Assembly (NCBI GenBank): GCA_023052935.1
Contig: CM041293.1
Span: 151,217,474-151,281,473, forward strand
DNA length: 64,000 nt
Reading direction: 5' to 3'
Origin: Piezodorus guildinii
Taxonomy: Eukaryota; Arthropoda; Insecta; Hemiptera; Pentatomidae
Numbering within the stretch: position 1 is the stretch's first letter; each line of letters opens with the position of its first letter. Made by a program: the position numbers and the translations under genes. Of the stretch, positions 37,044-47,456 are shown one piece after another. The notes under the pieces are model-generated. The model was not told the origin of the DNA. It saw nothing but the letters and a program-made list of their open reading frames with translations, and ran no database searches.

Positions 37044-37244
37044 TTCTGTGAGGTTGCACCTAAATTTTTATATTTAATGTTAACAAACTAACACAAAAAC
37101 ATAATAAATCGCGCTGAAAACACTGTCACTTGCCTTGGTTGTTTAAATCAATTTATGAAAAATAAAATAAATTATAAAATTGGTACTTAAAATAATCACT
37201 TACGTTTATTCTATAATACATTACATTCCACAACTTTGTGTATA

Positions 37245-37575
37245 AGGTAAGATTTTTTTTTTTTAATCTTTAGGTTTCCAACGGTATATTATACATACAT
37301 GTTACTGTTCTTATGTTAAAAAAAAAAATCATTCAAAAAAATATGTTTGCTCTTTTCTCCTTCAGTTGGTAATCGAATTCGTTCAACTTTTGTATTAAGC
37401 CGTATTTTATCAATCGTAATAAGAAGATGTAGTTAGTTCTTTTTAATCTATATAATTAAAGGTACTTTAGAGGAAGAAAATATACAAAATCGGTACTTAA
37501 GCCCTGTCAGACAATTTCGATCACAACGATACCTACACGATATTAAAGCCCAATAAATTTTATATTGATATATCA
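37245..37575 (+). repeat. Partial copy of repeat A
   Basis: Shares TTTCCAACGGTATATTATAC, TTAAAGGTACTTTAGAGGAA and TATTAAAGCCCAATAAATTT with the copy at 28355..28690. It lies 200 bases beyond the tRNA-Asn gene. Confidence 0.75.
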
Positions 37576-39774
37576 ATAAATTCTGAGCACATACCTTTTG
37601 AAGTGAACCTTGCTAAACGTTTTAATGAACTTCGAACACAACTTAAAGTTTTATATTTATTTAAAACTGATACTGCAATTGGGTAAGTATAGTATTATAC
37701 TTAACATTGACGCAATATTATTTAACGTGGAATACATATGTACCACGCGGGTCAATATTATTGTTACAATATACCACTTATGCATAACCATAAACAATAA
37801 CCAATATATTCACTCGTTAACAAGGACCTTGCCTTTAACTTAACATTAAATATGGAATTTAAGAAACTGCAATCCGTATCGCTGTATATAGTCTTGGCTC
37901 CATTTAAAAATAAAACATTTAATGTGCATATATTTTAAATTCATTCAATTTAAATTCACAAAACAACAAACAAATTCATTTTAAAAAAAGTTTGGAAAAT
38001 TACATAAACGTATTTGTACATACCCAAAAAATACTGTGATTTCTTGGAAGTATTTTGCAACTAATTGTCCATAAAAAAATTTCTTTTCCAAATATCGGTC
38101 TTATTGACGAATCGGTCGTATTGTGAAAGATGTCTCCAAGAATTTTCAGTAACTTTTGAGAAATTTATGAAGGAATAAACAACATATACTGGGTGGGCAA
38201 TGTGATTTTCAAATTATGTTGATTTCGTACTTACTGAAATTTTTCGAAAGAGAATATGGAAGTTACTACAAACTCCGACCTTTGTAATATGGTCTACGCC
38301 ATAGAGAGCGATTCTAAATTGGAAAAGGTCTACGCTAATAATCCAAGGATAACAAATCTCGACGTTCACAAGAAATTTTCCCATATATATTGGTCTTTTT
38401 AGGCGGCGATTTGTGGTGGAGAGCAATGTCAAATCAACTCTATGAAGTATATTTTTTCTTCAATAAATAAATTAATGCAAAATAACTAGGATAAAGAAAA
38501 AAATACAGGAAAGCCAATAACCACTGATGTTTGAAAGTTGTAATTTTTAAAACCCATTGATATAAAATTATTTGAAATTCACTTTGGGAAAATAAAACCA
38601 TTATTAATCAGTATTTGTTAATTATTACGAAACAATGGAAGTCATGGGCAACAATGGTTTATTTTGTAATTTGGGCAACAACTACAATGGTGATATGTAG
38701 CAGCAAGTTTATCAAGGTAATTAAGTAATCAGTGGACTATAATGTAAATGATGAAATTCCATTTTTCACTAATTAGTAGTAAATTGTAATAGTAATCCAT
38801 GCATGTTTAAATTGCAATATAAGCTGAAACAGTAACTGTAAATATTAGTATTTTAATTAGATAAATATTCAGTGTAACTAGATAGCTCTAATTCATTTTA
38901 TCTATATTGTTACATTTCTCCTCTTATTTGAAATTTAAAGGATTAGTAAATCTATTAAACAATTGTGTGTTTCATTATATCAAAATTATTTCATAGTATT
39001 TGTTCTCAATTATGAAAGTGCAGTGGGAGTAAGATAAATTCAGATCCTTTGCCTGAATCACTGAAATTTCACTAACCATCCCTTACGTAATAAATTAAAT
39101 ACATTTTCATTTATTTTCCATGGAAATATTTTAGTTGCCAGAAGTAATGTAAAAGGAGATTAACTGAAACAATTAGCCTAAGTTGTATATTTCCTCACCA
39201 CCCATTGCATTCTACAGATTTCTGTATATATATATAATATATAATTTTTCTGAAATATTTAGCTTTCTATTTCTGAGATTTGAAGAGGATATTGAAGGCG
39301 GTTGTGGTGGCTAAAGATCCCGCAGTTCGCTTATATACATCTGTTCAATCTAAAGTTGGGTGCCATGTTATTATACACTCTATATCTGTGCTTATGCTTG
39401 CCTCATAAATAATGTTATATCAGTGACATACTAAGCTGAGTTAAGCTGTACACATACTCACATTCATGTATACTACATTATTTAGCATACTTGGTTATTT
39501 GGATTCAGCAAACCTTAAAACATTAATTTCCATTGGATTCTAAATTATTTACGATTGCATCATTTCTCCTTTCTGTTAATTTTATGTAAATTTATTTGAG
39601 TGTGAGGAAAAAATGAAGAATTTTGGCAAAGAAATTTCCATATTTTGAGGAAATTCCACAATCGAGGGAGAGAATTTAATATAAACAAAATATGTTTACT
39701 TTATTTGGAAATAACTGTAAATTTTTCCTTTTACTTTTACTTCAGAGAAACTTTTCAATGTCTGGTTTTAGTTA
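37576..39774. other. Interval without a recognised gene
   Basis: AT-rich. A minus-strand open stretch at 38214..38432 (72 codons, containing ISVDLFQFRIALYGVDHITK) looks non-random but I do not recognise it; it may be a fragment of a repetitive element. Nothing else is visible. Confidence 0.4.
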
Positions 39775-39890
39775 AACATCCCTATCCTAATTAAACCTTG
39801 ATAGGCTGAATTTAGAACTCTCACTGTAGCTACTCTATGTATTCATCATCTGATTGGCCAAAGTAACATAAAAGTGATATATGAACAAAA
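39775..39890 (+). mobile_element. 3' fragment of SINE family 3
   Basis: Matches the last ~110 bases of the 24575..24859 SINE: CATCCCTATCCTAATTAAAC, a CTCACTGTAGC segment, TCTGATTGGCC and AAAGTGATAT. The tRNA-like head is missing. Confidence 0.7.
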
Positions 39891-39954
39891 AAACAAACAT
39901 ATTTTAATAGCAAATAGTATCAGTATGGAAGATTAAACTATGTAATCACTGCTC

Positions 39955-41170
39955 CTATCATTTATATGCCGACGACTTTCAGATCTACCTATCCTTCTCT
40001 CCTTCTGAGTTATTCGTAGCATTTGCCAATATTCAGGAAGACCTAGATAGAATCTGTGCCTGGGCAACCCTAAATAAACTAAGGCTTAATGCTAAGAAAA
40101 CGCAGGCCATTGTTATAGGTTCCAATTCAGATCCAATACTTCATTTCTGAGTCTGATCCTAAATGGTCATCCAATAGCTCCTCTGTCAAAAACCTTGGTA
40201 TTACCATTGATCAAACCCTTTCTTGGAAACCCTATATTGCCCATATTTCCCGACGAAGGAAAAAAACTCTAAAGTTTTTTCATCGCTCCCGGCATCTTCT
40301 CCATCTTCCCACCCGTAAGCTTCTCATCTCCTCATTAATATTCCCCCACTTAGATTATTGCTGTGTGGTATATGGTGGTCTCCTGAAGGTGCTCGAAGAC
40401 AGACTCAAGCATATCATGAACATGTTCATAAGATTTATCTTCGGCACCTCGAGGAGGTCTCCAGTAACCCACTTATACAGCGAGTTGAAGTAGCTCCTAC
40501 CTGCTATACGGAAGAAATATTTTCTTGGATCATACCTTTACCAAATCATAAACTCCCAATACCCTCCATACATTCACAGCATCCTTAAATTTAAATCCTC
40601 AGTCCACTCCCTTGAAACTAGATCCCGCCATTCCGACCTTTACATTCCCACACATAGAACTAGATCTTTTGATCACTCCTTTTGTATCTGTTCTGCAACC
40701 CTCTGGATTTCCCTACCTACTCATATTCGCCATGCTTCTTCCTTTCTCTCATTCAAATTTCACCATTTCCAACATCTTTTGGCATCCCAAATAGATGCAC
40801 AACAAATGTGAATCTGCAACTGACTTATTTTAATTTCAATAAAAGTTATAATTATCTGTTTTACCCAAACCCTAGCAGTGTAGAATAATTAGTTGTTTTT
40901 TTTGTTTCGTTTTTTTTATAATTTCCTCAACCCTATTAGTAGCCTTTAGATTTCTCTTCTTCTTCTTTTTTTTTTTTTTTCTTTTGTGTTTATTATCCAT
41001 ACTTTTTTTACATGAATGTATATAAGTCTAGGTATTGTTTAATTTTTCTTTTTTGCATGTTTGTAAATAAAAATTAATTTCATTGTTTTCTTGACCAGAC
41101 ATAAATATGAATATCTACTGTTCATTTTTGTGATTCTTAAGGGACCTAGTCCCAGAATAAAGTTTTATTA
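39955..41170 (+). pseudogene. 3' half of a jockey/CR1-like LINE
   Basis: The plus strand encodes a reverse transcriptase tail. YADDFQIYLSFSPSELF carries the YADD box, followed by AWATLNKLRLNAKKTQAIV and, after a frameshift, KNLGITIDQTLSWKPYIAHI and KLLISSLIFPHLDYC. A long 3' UTR follows, ending near AATAAAGTTTTATTATTATT at ~41157-41176. Frameshifts make it non-functional; the 5' two-thirds are absent. Confidence 0.75.
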
Positions 41171-42894
41171 TTATTGTTAATTATTGTAGCACTGTGGTGT
41201 GGTATGTGAGAGTTATACAGATTTGTATCTGTATTTAAAAAAAGTTCATTTTTATATGTCCAATGTATCTCAAAATGTATTTAGATTATTTCAAAATGAA
41301 AAATTAACTTAGCCACTTAAAAATGTTTCATTTTAACTGGTTCTCCTATTGACATGTATGCAAAACATATGGAAATATTTACAAATACAAAAACATTTTC
41401 TAAAATACAATAAATTTAACAATAATAATTTGTTTGTAAGTAAAGAGAAAATACTATTTACTATGAAAACAAAAATATTTATCATTCTGGGTACAAATTT
41501 TATTTTTTCAACAAGTGACTAGATGTTCTTACCAATACAAAATAGTGTTCAAACAGCTGTTTATCTTTATCATTAAAAACTTTTTACCTGTTGCTGAGAT
41601 GCACCCGATTCAGTTTATAGAAACCTTATTTACATTTTGACCACCTACTGCCTGTCTTTCTGTTAAAGTTTTGCCAATTTTTTTTTCTTTCCTCCTGGTC
41701 CTCTACTTATTCATGGCTGATTAGATGACGATGCGGGCTCCTGATGAATATTCATGATGTGACCCCTACTGTTCTCTTACATAGGACCTCTCTGGCCAAT
41801 CTAATTTATTTTTCACAGTTTCATTGTTTATGCAGGGTCAATCGTCACTTCTGCCTGCAGTCAGCAATTGCCAAGCAACTTCATTTGGAGATTTATTATT
41901 TAAAAACAATTTTAATTTGTATTTGCTATATTAAAAAAAATCTGATTAATTGTACTCGATTTTAAAAAGTAGTATTTGGGTTTGATATTTTTATCGGATG
42001 GGCTCTTTTCCATATTATTTTGATTAATTTTCTAATAATGAAATGATTGAAAAAATTATATTAAAAATATTATATTTGTGAAAATATTGTACAACTTTTT
42101 AGGCTTTGTTAATCCTTTGTTTAATGATGATTGGTTACCTGGATAGATAATTGTAATGGTGAATTAGATCTTGAGATTTTGGAATTATGAATTATAAAAG
42201 AAATAAATAGGGTCATAAGTGGTGGATAGTTGAATGTTCTGTTTTATATATGGTTCGAGACAGATTACTGTAAAATAAAAAAGAAACAATGAATGTTGGT
42301 TTTTACTTCTACAGCTTATCTTTGAGTCCTTCCATGTGAGAGCCACCATGAGTCTGAACTATGTATGTGCACTATAGAACATAATGTTTTGTTTTTATAT
42401 CAAATGATCCTCAATCATGTGTAAATTTTAATAAATCAAATTTCTTTTTGTATAATCCTTAATTGATTGGAAGCATGTATAAATTTAGCTTTATCTAATG
42501 ATTAATGATTAACATTTATATAACTTCTTTTAATGGCAAGAGATCATTAGATATTCTAATTTTTTAGATATAGTATAGTTACTATATTTTGCTTACAATG
42601 TCCGATTTTTAATATTATCAAGTTTTTCTCCTTTAATGTCCACAACTTTGCTTAGGGTGATGTGTAACTGTTTAAAATTTAGTGTTAAATCAATATGGTA
42701 TGTATCCTCAGGAAATTTACCTAAACATTTATATTTTTGTATAACATCCTCTTTATGATCAAACTTTTATTTATTATTTGGGTGAACTTTATCCATGTAC
42801 AAACAGCTCCCTAAAACTCATGTTGCTGGTTGGAAAAACTTAGTTGGACCCAGGGATTAAATCTGGCTCTCCATCAATTTGTTCTTTGTTTGTT
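41171..42894. other. Interval without a recognised gene
   Basis: AT-rich sequence with short open frames only. I see no conserved protein segment, RNA gene or clear repeat here. Confidence 0.5.
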
Positions 42895-43035
42895 TATTCA
42901 TTTAATGTCACTTTATGCTACTGAGGCTAGTTGGACGATGCTGCAGTGAGAGTCCTAAAATTTGTCTATCCATGCTTAATTAGAATATGATCAACAAGTT
43001 CCTGACATCACACAGGCTTGGGACCACAGATGACC
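42895..43035 (-). mobile_element. 3' fragment of SINE family 3 (reverse)
   Basis: Reverse complement of the SINE tail: TTATTCATTTAATGTCACTT, ACGATGCTGCAGTGAGAGTC, and CATCACACAGGCTTGGGACC. Diverged by several substitutions from the 24.6-kb copy. Confidence 0.7.
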
Positions 43036-43424
43036 CTTCATCAATTTGTTCTTCGAATTAATTTGTTTTAACTGATAGTTATATGATTTAGTGATATTAC
43101 AGAGTTTGGAAGGTATTGGTACTGGAAGATCTTAAAGAGATAGATCTGATTAAAAGGACAGGTACTGAGAGGGGAAGGGTGACTCAAACTTGAAATAATT
43201 TGAATTCTTCGAGGAAGAATGGCCGAACATTTTTAGCGTTTTAAATTTACTTTCAGCAAGATTCCTTATAGTGGAGTGCCTGGAACGTAAAAATCATACA
43301 AACCTCGGACTTTCGTTACAGTGGATAAAAAAATAAATAAAAAATTGGAACGTTTAGATAATAACATATATAATATAGTTTGTGAATTTTGAAAATTTGT
43401 GCTTTTGATTTTTAAAAAAAATGG

Positions 43425-43840
43425 ATAATAATGTTAGAAAAGAGTGATTTCTCGTTTTTGCAAAATTATTCTTTTGGTTAAATACCTCTATATCGATGCA
43501 TATTAAACATACAAATGTCTTTTAACACTCAAATGAAGGTTTATTGAATGCTTGACGATTTACTTTATTATGATTATCCTCATAGAAGAAGCCGTTTCTA
43601 TGACAGTAGTCATAATAATGTTAGAAAAGTGATTTCTCGTTTTTCGCAAAATTATTATTATTTTTTTTAAATACCTCTATATCGATTCATATTAAACATA
43701 CAAATGTCTTTGACAACTCAAATGAAAGCTTATTAAATACTTGATGATTTACTTTATAATGATTATCCTCATAGAATGAGCCGTTTCTATGATAGTAGTC
43801 ATAATAATGTTAGAAAAGAGTGATTTCTCGTTTTTGAATG
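43425..43840. repeat. Tandem repeat, ~186-bp unit, just over two copies
   Basis: AATAATGTTAGAAAAG followed by GATTTCTCG recurs at about 43427, 43614 and 43801. The full unit also shares TACCTCTATATCGAT, CATACAAATGTCTTT and ATGATTATCCTCATAGAA. The third copy breaks off after 35 bases and runs into GAATGGCCGCCATTTTGAAA. Confidence 0.85.
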
Positions 43841-44389
43841 GCCGCCATTTTGAAATCCACCCGTTTTGGGTTGGCAGACATGTATTTTTTTGCTTTACTA
43901 TGATAAATGCTTTGCATAAAACATACTAAAAGTTTTGGTGAGTTAACGTTTTTACTACCTGTCCAAATCTCTACAGACCTTCATAAACACAGGTTTCTTC
44001 AAAAGATGATTTTCTATAGCTATTCGAGTCAAATTCGACGTATACATAAAAAAAAAGCTATAAGTTCAATTATATGCTGGAATATTAATTTTTATTTGTT
44101 TTCAATTAAAAATTAACAGTACAAAAATTCTTTTTGTAAAATTTGCAAGATATAATATAAAAAAAAAAAAATGCCACCTCAACCAAAAAAATTCATTCAC
44201 TGTAACTATTTTCCGAGGTCAACCCCTGGGCGCTCCACCATTAGTTCAAAAGAAAATTTGTATTGTTCAAATTTTATTTTTCCAGTGAATGAAATCAGAA
44301 AGTTAGATTTTACCCTCAACAGAAAATATTATATTTTTTTTTTCTGTTATTTACGTTTTTAAACATGTGGAACTCTGGACGGTCTTTAC

Positions 44390-44990
44390 AGACATAGCTG
44401 CAGCATAAGTGGCTGGGGCTCACCCCTTATTATACCAAGTCCAAGTGACGCTGTGTTAGAAGAATAATCAAACAAACCTAAGGAAAGGAGATGTCTGGAA
44501 TCTCTCATCTGTGAAAACAATGATATGCGTTTAGAAGTCTAGAAAAGAATCTTAGCCGTAAGTGCTATTATACCATTTTATGGACGATGAAAGGAGACTG
44601 TACTGCAAAAAAACGAAAATTCTCATTCATGTGATTAAAGCTCTCTCCTTAGAGTGTTGGCCCATTCCACCAACACTCAAGACCTACAGGTCTTTGATGA
44701 TATTTCGAAAGTACTTGGGTCAATAAGAAGAGGTAATAATGGAAGAACTGACAGGCAGCTTAATAAGGTGTGTAGAGACTTAGACATAGTGAGATGTGTT
44801 AATTGGCTAACGTCTTTGGTAAGAATGTGGGGGTGGATTTCAAATGGGCTCCCGTCAAAGGCGTTGGTTTTCTCTCAAGTGGAAGCAGGAGAAAAATGGG
44901 AAGGGCTTCACCGAGATGATTACCTCTGTGACCTGCCGACGCAGTGTAGAAGTGCTTGCAGGTAATTCTTAGATACTAAAATAAGGTGTG
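44390..44990 (+). pseudogene. Possible LINE tail fragment
   Basis: An open stretch (44654..44965) with RCVNWLTSLVRMWGW, a LPSKAL motif and QVEAGEKWEG loosely follows the RLNWLGHVxRM...LPKKAL...VEGKR pattern at the end of RTE-type LINE proteins. Upstream frames are broken. Low certainty. Confidence 0.35.
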
Positions 44991-45749
44991 TCATAAAAGA
45001 AGAAATCATATAAGAATGAATTAAGAGTAGAATATCCCCATTTTTACTTTTTTTGATACTGTGAAATATGCATTATAGAAAATTACTTTTTGGCTCAAAT
45101 TTTTTATTCGATCTATTATTAAATTGATTATTCATTATTAAATTGATCTGGATACATCATGTCCGTTACGTAATTTTATTTAGGTTGATGTGTTTTTAAT
45201 TTATTTTATTTCATTATTTTTTGGATGACAGAAGTGCATCACGACTATTGTACGTCATGAAATAAGGTAGTTGTTCAAGTTAGAAAATGAGTTTTGTTTT
45301 CAGCTCAAACTTAACAACAAGGCTTTTTGAATTGATTAGCTCGTTTTTCACAGTTTCCTACAATCGATCATTTTCAAACATGTCTGACCTGAGCCTAGAA
45401 AAGCTATTGCACCAATATACAATATGAAAAGATGTTTCAATCTCGCCTCTGCAGAACTTACACAGTTGTGTGCTTGAAAATTTAAATTTGAACATATGAT
45501 AGTCGAGTTTATACAGTGGCCAGTTTAAATGGCAAAATTGTTTTGCGAGCGGATCTGTTCATATTAAATAAACCCTTAGTTCTACTTGTGCTTTGACAAT
45601 CTAGAAACAAAAGAAAGTGTCTTTTTTTCTTTTCTTTTTTAATTTTTTTGGAAGTTTTCTTAATTGGAACATTTAAAAAAGCACCTACTGCCTTCCATTC
45701 CTTATAAAGTCACTTTATTTCACAAGTCTTTAAACATTTTTTTTCATCC

Positions 45750-45789
45750 TAGTCGACGTTTCGGGGTTGTTTCCCCATTTTCAAGACTT
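45750..45789 (-). ncRNA. Hammerhead-like motif with damaged core
   Basis: On the minus strand: AGTC, then TTGAAAA in place of CTGANGA, one T, hairpin GGGG-loop-CCCC, GAAA, CGT, C and GACT. The AGTC/GACT outer stem, the ACGT palindrome and the GAAA box are intact. Two core positions (equivalent to C3 and G8) are changed, so self-cleavage is unlikely. Confidence 0.35.
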
Positions 45790-45930
45790 ATTCCTTTTTC
45801 CTTATAAAATTGCTACATCACTTTTCATCTTTCACTACATCTCATAGCAGGATTATAGACAAGTAGAAGTGTGCTATGAGATGTAGTGAAAGATGAAAAA
45901 TGATGTAGCAATTTTATAAGGAAAAAGGAA

Positions 45931-45972
45931 TAAGTCTTGAAAATGGGGAAACAACCCCGAAACGTCGACTAG
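45931..45972 (+). ncRNA. Hammerhead-like motif, second arm of the same foldback
   Basis: Inverted copy of 45750..45789 with the same core changes (TTGAAAA) and the same intact outer stem, GGGG/CCCC hairpin, GAAACGT and C at the cleavage position. Confidence 0.35.
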
Positions 45973-46849
45973 GATGAAACAAAATGTTTAAAGACTTGTG
46001 AAATAAAGTGACTTTATGAGGAATGGAAGGCAGTAGGTGCTTTTTTAAATGTTCCAAAAGAAAGTGTTTATGTATTTTGTTCTTCCATTGATGTTTAAGT
46101 TTTTCCTTATATATTAGTCTCATTGTCTGATTGACAAAATTAAGACTTCTGCCACAGATCGCTTTATGTGATATGGGAATGGTTTCTGAGCCTTTCTTGG
46201 CTAAAATGTGTTTTTACTTAGTAGATCTGTTATACTTAATAGGTTTGTCTTAAGACGAAATATGACTGACAGGTTGCTGGCGGGCAAAGCCTCGTGTTTG
46301 AAAAATCTATAATCGCATACACCCCAAGACTTCTTTCTCGTAGGGTTTCTTTTTTTATATAATTGTCTCACATCTCGGCCTTTCGAAACAGGCTATCCTA
46401 TGTCTCAGTCCGATTTTTTTTATGACATATTATTAAGTGAGATTGATGGTTATAGGAATACAAAATCGCTGTCATTTGGGCCCTCAGTTGCGAAAAAGAA
46501 GATTTATCAGAGATAAGAAACTGAGGCGAAAAGAAGAAGAAGTGTGTATATATCCCAAAGGAGTGAGTGGTTTGAGAGATGGTTGCCTTCTTGTTAGTGC
46601 TGATTGCTCGGTATCGTCCTCCCAGGGCAGCAACTTACCTTCACCTCCCAAAGGGATTCCTCCCGCCCCCATTCTATTAACTCAATTCTTTTTCCTTTCT
46701 ACCGGCTTATTTTTATAAATCTAGGGCTAGTTGGAAAAAAAAAAACGATTAATATTTTATCTTTATTAATTTTTACTCGGGAATATTACAAATTTCACTG
46801 TTGAAAAATTTCAAAATGATTATTTATACTAGTTTCATTTTAATTAACT

Positions 46850-46935
46850 CGACCAACACACGACTTTCACTTACCTCTGTTATTAATACCAATTTAAGAA
46901 TTTTTAAACAAATTTAGAAACGAAAATATATTGTT
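46850..46935 (+). repeat. Left part of an interrupted repeat A copy, including target-site duplication
   Basis: CCAACACACGACTTTCACTT opens this piece; the rest continues after the LINE at 52779. Its last 15 bases (CGAAAATATATTGTT, 46921..46935) recur at 52779..52793. Confidence 0.8.
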
Positions 46936-47024
46936 GTTGTTGATTAGGGCTTAATGGCACAAAACCCTAAGGTCATCAGTGCCCTGTTTTCTATTTTTTT
47001 TTGTTTCCTATTTTAAGTATTTTC

Positions 47025-47162
47025 AATAAATACACACATATTTCATGTACATATACACACACACATACATACATATATATACATGCATATAATATACATA
47101 TATATACACGTACATATAAATATATACACATACACACACATACATATATACATATACTCATA

Positions 47163-47207
<45 letters not shown>

Positions 47208-47350
47208 GATATATATACACACACATCTAAGTACACACGCACATAAACACATACACTTATATACATATATTCACATATAGACATACACGTACATACATAC
47301 ATATAAACACACGCATACATATACAAACAAATACACATATAAACATATAC
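47025..47350. repeat. (CA)n/(TACA)n microsatellite in the LINE 3' UTR
   Basis: About 320 bases of CA, TACA and CATA units with an almost pure (CA)n core at ~47161-47202. It lies between the ORF2 stop and the 3' tail of the I-type element. All apparent ORFs here on both strands are artefacts of the repeat. Confidence 0.95.
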
Positions 47351-47456
47351 ACATTTTTTTTTTTTCCCTTTAATCTTTTTGTTTTTCTTTGTTACTCGAA
47401 ATATCGATATATATTAGAAACGAAATGTGATTTGCAGATAGTTCTAGAGAATGATT

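Larger units (their letters stand above)
45621..46054. mobile_element. Foldback element with hammerhead-like motifs and 13-bp target-site duplication
   Basis: Near-perfect inverted arms of about 180 bases (from 45664 and to 46057, overlapping the duplication by three bases) surround a loop of about 20 bases. CAAAAGAAAGTGT flanks the element at 45608..45620 and 46055..46067, showing it moved as a unit into a LINE fragment. Each arm contains GACGTTTCGGGG or its complement. No ORF. The arms are far more alike than those of the 23.6-kb element, indicating a younger or gene-converted copy. Confidence 0.85.
45250..46390 (-). pseudogene. Decayed LINE C-terminal fragment, split by a foldback element
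   Basis: On the minus strand the downstream part (45250..45607) encodes a CKFCRGEIETSFHI-type zinc motif followed by SRLRSDMFEND, as seen at the C-terminus of RNase H-bearing LINEs. The upstream part (46068..46390) carries an NFVNQTMRLIYKEKLKHQW segment that leads into it. The two halves are separated by the foldback element at 45621..46054. Stops are present. Confidence 0.55.

Noticed and set aside
46991..47338. Long ORFs on both strands (up to 115 codons) rich in Cys/Tyr/Val or His/Thr
   Set aside because: They are translations of the (CA)n/(TACA)n microsatellite inside the LINE 3' UTR.
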